Shown in pieces: positions 1 through 6,057 of a DNA stretch of 12,576 nucleotides; positions within the stretch are counted from its first letter, which is position 1, and each line of letters begins with the position of its first letter. The notes beneath the pieces are model-generated. The model saw only the letters and a program-made list of their open reading frames with translations. It did no database searches and was not told the origin of the DNA. The stretch spans positions 1 through 12,576 of the forward strand of contig DASYQV010000192.1 of assembly GCA_036005125.1 (NCBI GenBank), written 5' to 3'. The position numbers and the translations under genes were made by a program. Source of the stretch: DASYQV01 sp036005125. Lineage in GTDB: Bacteria > Acidobacteriota > Vicinamibacteria > Vicinamibacterales > UBA2999.

Positions 1-126
1 GCCGTCGAGGCGGCAACGCGGAAGCTCGTGCAGCAGCGCTTCCTGCTGCAGGAGGACGCGGACAGATACATTCAAGCCGCCCGGCAGTCGAATCCGTTCG
101 TCCAGGATGTGACCTTGGTCCGGTAG
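1..126 (+). CDS. C-terminal tail of an unidentified protein (5' end outside window)
   Basis: An open frame enters from the left edge and ends at TAG 124-126, giving 41 residues with a charged, helical character (EAATRKLVQQRFLLQED near the start, then DADRYIQAARQ). The 'LVQQRFLLQEDADRYI' pattern resembles the C-terminal end of bacterial alpha/beta-hydrolase-domain proteins, where a similar helix closes the protein. That is a memory-based resemblance only and cannot be confirmed from 41 residues. Codon use is GC-rich and matches the neighbours. The stop codon overlaps the first unit of the repeat cluster that starts at 125, so the last residues of the protein could have been altered by arrival of that element. 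The reading frame is well supported; the function is not. Confidence 0.55.
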   Translation, partial: AVEAATRKLVQQRFLLQEDADRYIQAARQSNPFVQDVTLVR

Positions 127-256
127 GGTCAGAACGGGGTCAGATCGGGGTCAGAACGGGGTCAGACCCCGGTGATGGGGCATGTAACCCATTTAGTCGA
201 TCCGTGTTAAGGCCTTGAGTCGATCCGTACTCGGGGTCTGACCCCGGTCTGACCCC
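125..256. repeat. GGGGTCAGA repeat cluster with inverted arms (REP/RAYT-like or MITE-like element)
   Basis: Four direct copies of an 11-bp unit, GGGGTCAGAAC-like, start at 125, 136, 147 and 158. The last runs into the near-palindrome GGGGTCAGACCCC (158-170). On the right side the inverted form GGGGTCTGACCCC lies at 233-245, followed by a second GGTCTGACCCC (246-256), again with 11-bp period. The arms enclose a core of about 60 bp with a duplicated AGTCGATCCGT (195-205 and 218-228), a palindrome AAGGCCTT (209-216) and an ATGGG/CCCAT pair (175-179, 188-192). Such GGGGTCAGACCCC palindromes are known as dispersed extragenic repeats, often near REP-associated tyrosine transposases. No transposase is present here, so any mobilisation would be in trans. 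The folded RNA or DNA could end transcription of the upstream gene. It fills most of the gap before the ligase gene. Confidence 0.75.
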
Positions 257-286
257 AGCGGGCGAGCAGGACCACCGTACGTACGC

Positions 287-1444
287 ATGGCAACCCGCAG
301 GCCGCGATCCGAGAAAGCGCCCGAGCCCGACACGCCGTCGTCCACGCGTGAGGCGGCGAGCTTTGCTCTCGCACCGCCAATCGAGCCGATGCTCGCCAGG
401 CTCGCCGACGAGCTTCCCTCCGGCGGAACGTTCGTGTACGAGCCGAAGTGGGATGGATTTCGCGCGATTGTCTTCCGCGGTGAGTCGGACGTCTTCATCC
501 AGAGTCGCGACCTGCGGCCGCTCGATCGCTACTTTCCCGAGCTCCACGAGGCGTTTCTCGCCGGACTGCCAGCCGGCTCCGTCGTCGACGGCGAAATCGT
601 CATCGCGACCGCACGCGGCCTCGATTTCGACGCGCTGCAGCTTCGGCTTCATCCCGCAGCCTCGCGCGTCGCGAAGCTGGCGAGCGAGACGCCGGCCGCC
701 TTTGTCGCGTTCGATCTGCTTGCCATCGACGGCCACGACCTGCGGGACGCGCCGCAGAGCGAGCGCCGCGCCCGTCTCGAGCGCGTGCTCGCGGACGCGA
801 CGCCGCCAATTCACCTGACGCCGATGACCCGCGATCCCGCCATGGCGGCAGATTGGCTCGCGCGCTTCGAAGGAGCCGGCCTCGACGGTGTCATCGCAAA
901 ACCGGAACATGGGACGTACGAGCCGGGCAAGCGCGCCATGATCAAGGTTAAGCACGCACGGACCGCCGACTGCGTCGTTGCCGGCTTTCGTTGGCACAAG
1001 GGCGGACACGGCCTGCGTATTGGTTCACTGCTGCTTGGTCTCTACGACGACCGCGGGAGATTGCAGCACGTGGGCGTGACCTCGTCGTTCACGATGGAGA
1101 CGCGCAGGCAGCTTGCATTAGAGCTTGCGCCGTTGCGTGAGCGCGCCTTCCAAGAGCACCCCTGGCGGGAATGGGCTGAGGCCGCCGGAACCGAGATGAC
1201 GCGTATGCCCGGCGGCCAGAGCCGCTGGAGCGCCGGCAAGGATCTGTCGTGGGAGCCGCTTCGGATCGAGCGGGTGTGTGAGGTCAAATACGATCACATG
1301 CAGGGCGATCGGTTCCGCCACGCGGCGATCTTTCTGCGCTGGCGCCCGGACAAGAGGCCCCGCGACTGCACCTACGACCAGCTCGAGATCACGACGGCTT
1401 ACGAGCTCGAGAAGGTCTTCGGGGCGGCGCGCCTCGAGCGCTGA
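287..1444 (+). CDS. ATP-dependent DNA ligase (LigC-like)
   Basis: This cytoplasmic enzyme seals nicks in DNA through a covalent lysyl-AMP intermediate. The 385-residue protein has the full nucleotidyltransferase motif set: motif I EPKWDGFR with the AMP-accepting lysine K54, motif Ia QSRDL near 72-76, motif III DGEIVI (101-106), motif IIIa AFDLL (141-145), motif IV DGVIAK (200-205) and motif V IKVK (219-222). An OB-fold follows and ends in RFRHAAIFLRWRPDKRPRDC, the motif VI region. It lacks the polymerase and phosphoesterase domains of full LigD, so it matches the short LigC/B-type ligases (about 350 residues). The start ATG at 287 gives a 29-residue basic, low-complexity N-terminus before the conserved PPIEPMLA. 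No strong ribosome site is visible, so a later start cannot be excluded. Its 3' end overlaps the convergent polymerase gene by 56 bp. Together with that polymerase it suggests a role in end joining or base-excision repair. Confidence 0.93.
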   Translation: MATRRPRSEKAPEPDTPSSTREAASFALAPPIEPMLARLADELPSGGTFVYEPKWDGFRAIVFRGESDVFIQSRDLRPLDRYFPELHEAFLAGLPAGSVVDGEIVIATARGLDFDALQLRLHPAASRVAKLASETPAAFVAFDLLAIDGHDLRDAPQSERRARLERVLADATPPIHLTPMTRDPAMAADWLARFEGAGLDGVIAKPEHGTYEPGKRAMIKVKHARTADCVVAGFRWHKGGHGLRIGSLLLGLYDDRGRLQHVGVTSSFTMETRRQLALELAPLRERAFQEHPWREWAEAAGTEMTRMPGGQSRWSAGKDLSWEPLRIERVCEVKYDHMQGDRFRHAAIFLRWRPDKRPRDCTYDQLEITTAYELEKVFGAARLER

Positions 1445-2702
1445 AGCTGCTCCAGTCGTCGGGGGTCTCGTCAGGGTCGAGGGCCTCCTGCGCGGGTCTC
1501 AGCGCGACCGGGACATTCTGAAGGTTCACCCGGATGCGCGTCCACGTGTGGAACCGCCCACGCATCGAATCGACGAGCACGTCGGCAGGAGCCAGGTGCG
1601 CGGCCGCATCGGGATGTCGCGCGCGCCAGCGTTCGAGGCCTGCGAGCGCATCGTCTTTCCGCTGCGCCCGCCCGATTTCAATCAGCGGACGGCTGGGCGT
1701 CCGCCGCCGCGACGGTTGCACGCGCGGAGGTTCGTCGGGCTTCTTCTCATAATGAGGGGGCCATGGCGCGTCACCCAACCCCTCGCGCTCGTGGCGTTCC
1801 GACAATTCGAGCAGGCTCGCCAGCGAGCACCGATGCTGATCCATGGCTGCATGCAGGTGGCCCAGCCTGGCAAAGCGCGAAGGCATGGTGCCGAGCGTGA
1901 AGTCTCCGGGGTCACACACGTCAATCTCGTCCCAGGTGACCGGAGCCGACACGCGAGCATCGGGCCTCGGCCGCACGGAGTATGCGCTGGCGATCGTCCG
2001 GTCCTTCGCGTTCTGGTTGTAGTCGAGGAACACGCCGTGCCGCTCTTCCTTCCACCACTTGCTCGTGGCAAGGGCCGGAGCGCGCCGCTCGACCTCGCGC
2101 GCCAGGGCGAGCGCGGCCCGGCGCACCTCGTCGAACGTCCAGCGTCGCTCGATCCGCACGTATACGTGGACACCGCGCGAGCCGGAGGTTTTCGGCCAGC
2201 CCACGAGACCGAAGTCGTCCAGGGTTGCGTGCAGCACGCGCGTCACCTCCTGGAGCTGGGCCCACGCGACGCCAGGTACCGGATCGAGATCCACACGCAG
2301 CTCGTCGGGATGGTCGAGATCGTCCGCGCGCACCGGGTGCGGATGAAGCTCGAGACAGGCGAGATTGGCCATCCATGCGAGCGTCGCCGCATCGCGCGGC
2401 ACGACCTCCTCGGCGCTGCGGCCGGAGGGAAAACGCAACGCGACCACCTCGACCCACGCAGGCCGCGACTGCGGCGCTCGCTTTTGATAGAAGAACTCGC
2501 CGTCGATGCCGTTCGGGTAACGAACCAGCACGTTGGGACGGCCGCCGGCGGCTCCGAGCGCCCCTTCCGACACTGCCAGGTAATAGCGCACGAGGTCCAG
2601 CTTCGTGTATCCCGCCTGGGGAAACAGTACCTTGCGTGGATTCGAGATCGTGACCTCGCGTCCGGCGACGGTCAGAAGCTCTTGTTCAGCATGGTTCGGC
2701 AT
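1389..2702 (-). CDS. ligD: LigD-type DNA polymerase/primase (NHEJ Pol domain, stand-alone)
   Basis: An archaeo-eukaryotic-primase-family polymerase that fills or extends DNA ends, preferring ribonucleotides, in bacterial end joining. Starting at ATG 2702 (MPNHAEQELL) it has 437 residues. Family signatures are NPRKVLFPQAGYTKLDLVRYY (21-41), the metal-binding VDLDP with D138 and D140, TSGSRGVHVYVRI (172-184), FLDYNQNAKDRTIASAYSVRP (225-245) with the third catalytic aspartate D227, and PVTWDEI (254-260). A second conserved block, PLIEIGRA to RIRVNLQNVP (339-399), is a C-terminal extension seen in some stand-alone LigD-Pol proteins. The last 17 residues are a basic tail encoded inside the ligase gene's 3' end. 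The frame stays open upstream to 2795, but that would overlap the hydrolase gene, whose stop lies 16 nt before this ATG; 2702 also fits the family start. It probably shares a transcript with the hydrolase. No ligase or phosphoesterase domain is fused. Confidence 0.92.
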   Translation of the reverse strand: MPNHAEQELLTVAGREVTISNPRKVLFPQAGYTKLDLVRYYLAVSEGALGAAGGRPNVLVRYPNGIDGEFFYQKRAPQSRPAWVEVVALRFPSGRSAEEVVPRDAATLAWMANLACLELHPHPVRADDLDHPDELRVDLDPVPGVAWAQLQEVTRVLHATLDDFGLVGWPKTSGSRGVHVYVRIERRWTFDEVRRAALALAREVERRAPALATSKWWKEERHGVFLDYNQNAKDRTIASAYSVRPRPDARVSAPVTWDEIDVCDPGDFTLGTMPSRFARLGHLHAAMDQHRCSLASLLELSERHEREGLGDAPWPPHYEKKPDEPPRVQPSRRRTPSRPLIEIGRAQRKDDALAGLERWRARHPDAAAHLAPADVLVDSMRGRFHTWTRIRVNLQNVPVALRPAQEALDPDETPDDWSSFSARGAPPRRPSRARKPS

Positions 2703-2718
2703 GGGGCCTGGCTGTTGG

Positions 2719-3498
2719 TTACAGGTTCGGTGTCTGGCGATAACGTCCCGCGAGAAACGCCAGAGCGGTGTCGACGAACAGCGGCGCCGCAGCACCGAAC
2801 ACCGGACCGTGCCCGCCGTTCGGCACGACCCACAGCCACGATCGACGTATCGCCTCTTTCAGCTCGAACGCAATCGATACCGGATACAACGGGTCGCGAT
2901 CGCCGAACACGATCAGGGTATCGGCGTCGATCGTCGCGAGCTGTTCCGGCGTGAAGTTCGGGTCATCGCCGTCGGCGAACGCGCGGGCCTGGGCGAAGAG
3001 CAATTCCAGTTGGCCATCGCGCTGATGGCGCTTGCGCATCCGGCCGCGCTCGGCCTCGCTCAGCATGGCCTCGGAATAGACCCGCTGAATCGCGCGTGCC
3101 TGTTCGGGGAACGCCGCCGGCGCGCTGATGACGACCATTGCCGCGACCCGTGTCGGCTGGCTGGTCGCCATGTGGAGCGCGGTGATGCCGCCGCCGCTCA
3201 AGCCGATCACGTTCACGCGATCGATCTTCAGATGGTCGAGCAGTGCGAAAACGTCCAGCGCCGATTGCTTGAATGAGTACGTCCGGGATGTGCCTGTAGA
3301 GCGTCCGTGGCCGCGCAGGTCGGGCGCGATGAGCCGATAGCCCGCAGGCGGCTCAGTGAAGATGTACTTCCAGTCAGCGCCGAGACCCATTCCGCCGTGC
3401 AGCCACAGCAACGGTTCGCCCTCGCCATGGATGTCGTAATGAAGTTGTATGCCGAGGACATCGAGCATCATCGGTTGCGGTGGAGCCGGCTCACTCAT
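2719..3498 (-). CDS. alpha/beta-fold hydrolase
   Basis: A 259-residue single-domain alpha/beta hydrolase with no signal peptide, so probably cytoplasmic. Visible features are the oxyanion-hole LWLHGGMG (31-38), the early strand-turn APDLRGHGRS (58-67), nucleophile elbow GLSGGG with S101, acid residue D202 in VFGDRDPLYP and histidine H230 in PNGGHGPVF. The length and motif spacing match the common esterase/epoxide-hydrolase/haloperoxidase-like group; the substrate cannot be read from sequence. The ATG at 3498 gives MSEPAPPQPMMLDVLGI; an internal ATG pair at codons 10-11 is a possible later start. The start codon lies in the loop of an 8-bp inverted repeat (3487-3508), and no Shine-Dalgarno is evident. 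The LigD-type polymerase follows after 16 nt, so the two are probably co-transcribed, although a functional link to DNA repair is not obvious. Confidence 0.9.
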   Translation of the reverse strand: MSEPAPPQPMMLDVLGIQLHYDIHGEGEPLLWLHGGMGLGADWKYIFTEPPAGYRLIAPDLRGHGRSTGTSRTYSFKQSALDVFALLDHLKIDRVNVIGLSGGGITALHMATSQPTRVAAMVVISAPAAFPEQARAIQRVYSEAMLSEAERGRMRKRHQRDGQLELLFAQARAFADGDDPNFTPEQLATIDADTLIVFGDRDPLYPVSIAFELKEAIRRSWLWVVPNGGHGPVFGAAAPLFVDTALAFLAGRYRQTPNL

Positions 3499-3508
3499 GC
3501 GTGAGCCG
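3487..3508. promoter_or_regulatory. 8-bp inverted repeat around the hydrolase start codon
   Basis: CGGCTCAC (3487-3494) and GTGAGCCG (3501-3508) are perfect inverted arms around a 6-nt loop that holds the ATG of the minus-strand hydrolase (3498-3496). A possible -10 TAGAAT (3522-3517, minus strand) lies just upstream, but I find no matching -35. The repeat may be an operator, or an RNA hairpin that limits initiation; chance cannot be excluded in GC-rich DNA. Confidence 0.4.
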
Positions 3509-3587
3509 AAAGCTGCATTCTAGCGTGACGCTCCGCAGGGCACGCGGCGTCGCTGATATCATGAGCATCGCGGCATGGTGTCCGACC

Positions 3588-3974
3588 ATGACTACAGACG
3601 CAGCATTTCGCTCCCACAAGCTCGTGGCTTTCGTCGCGACCTCGAAACCGGCCATATCGAGAAACTTCTATCGGGACACGCTCGGACTGCGTCTTGTCAG
3701 TGAGGACGGGTTCGCCCTCGTGTTCGACGCGAACGGCACGATGCTGCGCGTGTCGATCGTCAAGGACGTGCGCCTGGCTCAATACACCGTGCTGGGGTGG
3801 GAGGTCCTGGACATCGTGGCAGCCGCGAAGAGGTTACAGGAGGCCGGCGTGCAACTGGAACGCTATCCGGGGATGGGCCAGGACGAGCACGGTGTCTGGA
3901 AATCGCCCGGTGGAGCCGCCATCGCGTGGTTCAAGGACCCGGACGGCAACACGCTGAGCATCACGCAGTTCTGA
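3588..3974 (+). CDS. VOC (glyoxalase/bleomycin-resistance/dioxygenase) family protein
   Basis: A 128-residue protein with one vicinal-oxygen-chelate domain made of paired beta-alpha-beta-beta-beta units. HKLVAFVATSKPAISRNFYRDTLGLRLVSED (10-40) is the typical first module, and WEVLDIVAAAKRLQEAGVQL followed by WFKDPDGNTLSITQF (114-128) is the typical second. H10 is a plausible metal ligand; I could not place the remaining ligands, so catalytic competence is unproven. Such proteins act as glyoxalases, dioxygenases or antibiotic-binding proteins, and the exact role is unknown here. The start is ambiguous. ATG 3588 (MTTDAAF) places the fold at the usual position, while ATG 3561 adds nine residues (MSIAAWCPT) without a family match. 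Neither has a clear Shine-Dalgarno. It is divergent from the hydrolase and stands alone, with a hairpin 17 nt after its stop. Confidence 0.88.
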   Translation: MTTDAAFRSHKLVAFVATSKPAISRNFYRDTLGLRLVSEDGFALVFDANGTMLRVSIVKDVRLAQYTVLGWEVLDIVAAAKRLQEAGVQLERYPGMGQDEHGVWKSPGGAAIAWFKDPDGNTLSITQF

Positions 3975-3991
3975 CGGCGCCATCAACCTCG

Positions 3992-4014
3992 GGAGGCGGC
4001 GGCCAATCGCCTCC
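3992..4014. terminator. GC-rich hairpin after the VOC gene, candidate terminator
   Basis: GGAGGCG (3992-3998) and CGCCTCC (4008-4014) form a perfect 7-bp stem with a 9-nt loop, 17 nt past the VOC stop codon. No T-tract follows, so it is not a textbook intrinsic terminator. It may instead protect the 3' end or act with another factor. Confidence 0.4.
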
Positions 4015-4070
4015 AGGACGTCGCGCCCCGCGGTCCCATTGCGGCACTGCAGAGACGCTCCCCGCGATAA

Positions 4071-4134
4071 ATGCAATTCAATGGTTGCATGTCGTGCGGC
4101 AGGTCGGCTATCATTACGCAACCATGAGGTTGCG
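4071..4134 (+). promoter_or_regulatory. Promoter with two ArsR-type operators for the SRPBCC-ArsR operon
   Basis: A -35 TTGCAT (4085-4090) and a -10 TATCAT (4109-4114) are separated by 18 bp, placing the transcription start near 4121. Two 16-bp sites with the same pattern GCAA-N8-TTGC lie at 4073-4088 and 4118-4133, 45 bp apart centre to centre. The first overlaps the -35. The second, which extends to a perfect 7-bp inverted repeat CGCAACC-ATGA-GGTTGCG (4117-4134), covers the start site and contains the GAGG ribosome site (4126-4129) for the ATG at 4138. GCAACC/GGTTGC palindromes are familiar ahead of ArsR-SRPBCC gene pairs. I infer autorepression by the operon's own ArsR protein, with both sites able to block polymerase. 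Confidence 0.7.
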
Positions 4135-4137
4135 CAT

Positions 4138-4596
4138 ATGATAACGAGCACCGACCGCATCGAAAAGGAAGTCTATCTTCGCGCGCCGCGCTCGCGCGTG
4201 TGGCGCGCGATCGCGACGCCCGCCGAGTTCGGCGCCTGGTTCCGCGTGAAGCTCGAGGGCGCCTTCGCGGAAGGCGCGACCGTCCGCGGAACGATTACCT
4301 ACCCGGGCTACGAGCATCTGACGATGGAGATGGTCGTGGAACGGATCGAACCCGAGCGCCTCTTTGCCTATCGATGGCATCCGGGGGCGACCGATCCCGA
4401 CGTCGACTATTCGTCCGAGCCCATGACGCTCGTCGAGTTCCATCTCGACGACGCCGACGGCGGCACCATCCTGCGGATCGTCGAATCGGGCTTCGATCGC
4501 ATCCCGGCCGCGCGTCGCGACGAGGCCTTCCGCATGAACGACGGCGGCTGGACCGAACAGACGCAGAACATCGAGCGTCATGTCACGCAGCCGTAG
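4138..4596 (+). CDS. SRPBCC family protein (AHSA1/START-like)
   Basis: A 152-residue protein of the helix-grip SRPBCC fold, which forms a deep pocket for hydrophobic ligands. Typical marks are the first strand IEKEVYLRAPRSRVWRAIATPAEFGAWF (8-35), the strand pair TITYPGYEHLTMEMVVERIEPERLFAYRW (52-80), LVEFHLDDADGGTILRIVESGFD (98-120) and the C-terminal helix with GGWTEQTQNIERHV (136-149). This arrangement is the AHSA1-like (activator of Hsp90 homologue 1) group common in bacteria; its ligand is unknown. ATG 4138 follows GAGG (4126-4129) with 8-nt spacing. The stop overlaps the ArsR start by 17 nt, so the two genes are one operon and probably translationally coupled. Such pairs are widespread, and the SRPBCC protein may bind or process the effector relevant to the regulator, but that is inference. 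Confidence 0.92.
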   Translation: MITSTDRIEKEVYLRAPRSRVWRAIATPAEFGAWFRVKLEGAFAEGATVRGTITYPGYEHLTMEMVVERIEPERLFAYRWHPGATDPDVDYSSEPMTLVEFHLDDADGGTILRIVESGFDRIPAARRDEAFRMNDGGWTEQTQNIERHVTQP

Positions 4597-4924
4597 CGCG
4601 TCGGTGGCGAAAGTCGCTGGGGCGGCGCCGGTCTTCGCCGCGCTGGGCGACCCGACGCGCCTCAGGCTGGTCGCGCGCCTCTCGGTCGACGGTCCGCTTT
4701 CGATTACGCGTCTCAGCGAGGGTGCCGGCGTCACGCGTCAGGCGATCACGAAGCACCTCGAGGCGCTCGCCGATGCCGGCCTCGTGCAGCACAACTGGCG
4801 CGGGCGCGAGCGGATCTGGGAGCTCGAGCCGAGACGTCTCGAGATGGCGCGTCGATGGCTCGATCGCATCTCGGATCAGTGGGACGCGGCCATCGGTCGA
4901 TTGAGGGCGTTCGTCGATGAGTAA
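4580..4924 (+). CDS. ArsR/SmtB-family winged-helix transcriptional regulator
   Basis: A 114-residue protein with a single winged-helix domain. FAALGDPTRLRLVARLS (19-35) is the family's helix signature, SITRLSEGAGVTRQAITKHLEALADAGLV (41-69) is the helix-turn-helix with its recognition helix, and HNWRGRERIWELEP (71-84) is the wing. The cysteine metal-binding motif of arsenic or cadmium sensors (ELCVCD-like) is absent, and the protein has no cysteine at all, so it is a non-metal-sensing member of the type that accompanies SRPBCC proteins. It is probably a dimeric repressor of its own operon, acting at the two GCAA-N8-TTGC sites upstream of the SRPBCC gene. It starts inside the end of the SRPBCC gene (17-nt overlap). 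The far C-terminus (LDRISDQWDAAIGRLRAFVDE) is likely the dimer helix. Confidence 0.92.
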   Translation: MSRSRSASVAKVAGAAPVFAALGDPTRLRLVARLSVDGPLSITRLSEGAGVTRQAITKHLEALADAGLVQHNWRGRERIWELEPRRLEMARRWLDRISDQWDAAIGRLRAFVDE

Positions 4925-4930
4925 CAACCA

Positions 4931-4973
4931 GGCAGGGGCTCTGCCGGGCTGTCGATGGCTCCGGGCTGGAGCC
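4931..4973. terminator. Two adjacent hairpins with identical loops, candidate bidirectional terminator
   Basis: Between the convergent ArsR and FAD-subunit genes lie GGCAG-GGGCT-CTGCC (4931-4945) and GGCTCC-GGGCT-GGAGCC (4957-4973). Both are perfect stems with the same loop GGGCT, and a third GGGCT follows the first hairpin (4946-4950). CAGCCC (4983-4988) can pair with either GGGCTG for an alternative fold. There is no T-tract. A terminator shared by both strands is the simplest reading. Confidence 0.45.
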
Positions 4974-5004
4974 TGGAGTCCGCAGCCCACCAGCCGCCAG
5001 TGCG

Positions 5005-6057
5005 TCAGGGATGCGGGTCGACCGGCTGAATCGACAGCAGTTCCTGGCGGGCCAGCTGGCGTCGCCGTGCCCGCACGTCGTCGCCGCGAATCTCGTGCAA
5101 GGCGTGGGCGACGAGGGAGCGGACCATCTTCTTTCGCCAAACGAGCTCGAAATCGGTGTTGTCCATCGGCTTGGCGACTTCGCTCGCGGCGGCAGCGGCC
5201 GTCGCGATCAGTTCGTCGGTGAGGTTCTCGTCCGCGAGGAGCGCCTCCGCCCGCCCCGCTTCGAGGGGTCTCGACGCGACAGCGCCCAGGACGATTCGAG
5301 CTTCGATGACACGCGTGCCGTCGAGTCTCGCGGCCACGGCCGCCGCTGCGACCGGGAAGTCGAACGCGCCGCGGCGCCGCAGCTTCCAGTAGGCACTGCG
5401 CCAGCCGTTGGAAGGCGGCAGCGCAATCGAGGTGAGAATTTCGTCCGGCTGCTTCGTCAGATAGTGTATGCCGTCGTTTGCGTACAGATCGGACACCGGC
5501 AGCACGCGTCGTCCGCGTGTTGAAACCAGCGTCACCGTCGCGCCAAGCGCCTGCAGCATCGGGGCCGTATCCGTCGACGACACCGCCAGGCACTTCGGAC
5601 TCGACGTCGCGACCCAGCAGGTGCTGCCGTCCTTCTTCATGCAGAAGTCGATGGATTTACGCCACTCATAGTTCTGGTCGTAGTAGGTGCAGCGCGTGTC
5701 GAGACAGAGGTTGCCGCCAATCGTGCCCATGTTGCGAAGGTGGGGCGTGGCCACCTGCGCGGCCGCCTGCCACAGCCCCGGGTACGATTCACGGACGCGT
5801 GGAACGGCGATCACGTTCGAGAGCGTCACTCCGGCGCCTACCGTGAGGCCATCCCCGTTGCGGATGGCGGAGAGCTTGCCGCGAACCGCGCGCAGTCCCA
5901 CCACCGTCGCGGGGACCTGCTGTCGCCGCTTCATGTTCGGAAGGAGATCGGTTCCGCCAGCGAGGATCATCGTGGTGTCCGGATCTTCGGCCAGCCACGC
6001 GACAGCATCCTCGATCGTTCGCGGAGCGCGATAGCGGAACGCGGGCAATCGCATCAT
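5005..6057 (-). CDS. hcrB: FAD subunit of a 4-hydroxybenzoyl-CoA reductase-type molybdenum enzyme, with extra [4Fe-4S] loop
   Basis: The medium subunit of a xanthine-oxidase-family enzyme, 350 residues, carrying FAD in the PCMH/VAO fold (LAGGTDLLPN 32-41 and TIGGNLC 112-118) followed by the CO-dehydrogenase-flavoprotein C-terminal domain (about 230-350). Between these lies an insert of about 40 residues with C123, C139, C147 and C156. Spacings of 16, 8 and 9 equal, as I recall, those of Thauera 4-hydroxybenzoyl-CoA reductase beta (Cys122/138/146/155), where they hold a [4Fe-4S] cluster. Ordinary xanthine and CO dehydrogenases lack this loop. The context RCTYYDQNYEWRKSIDFCMKK is also characteristic. 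The start ATG 6057 shares one base with the preceding stop (TGATG); a second ATG at 6054 would give exactly the Thauera numbering. In the family this cluster passes low-potential electrons to FAD for substrate reduction. The native substrate here is unproven. Confidence 0.9.
   Translation of the reverse strand: MMRLPAFRYRAPRTIEDAVAWLAEDPDTTMILAGGTDLLPNMKRRQQVPATVVGLRAVRGKLSAIRNGDGLTVGAGVTLSNVIAVPRVRESYPGLWQAAAQVATPHLRNMGTIGGNLCLDTRCTYYDQNYEWRKSIDFCMKKDGSTCWVATSSPKCLAVSSTDTAPMLQALGATVTLVSTRGRRVLPVSDLYANDGIHYLTKQPDEILTSIALPPSNGWRSAYWKLRRRGAFDFPVAAAAVAARLDGTRVIEARIVLGAVASRPLEAGRAEALLADENLTDELIATAAAAASEVAKPMDNTDFELVWRKKMVRSLVAHALHEIRGDDVRARRRQLARQELLSIQPVDPHP

Noticed and set aside
125..170. Short tandem repeats as a CRISPR array
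   Set aside because: Units are 11 bp with no spacers of 25-45 bp, and no cas genes are present.
140..1009. Minus-strand open frame of 289 codons through the repeat element and the ligase
   Set aside because: It has no recognisable domain, opposes a clear ligase and starts inside the repeat cluster.
1278..2954. Open frame of 558 codons on the plus strand
   Set aside because: It runs opposite to the LigD-type polymerase and into the hydrolase gene. The translation is arginine/histidine-rich without any family motif, as expected for antisense of GC-rich coding DNA.
4580..4924. Arsenic or heavy-metal resistance regulator
   Set aside because: The protein has no cysteine and no metal-binding motif, and the neighbour is an SRPBCC protein, not an efflux pump or reductase.
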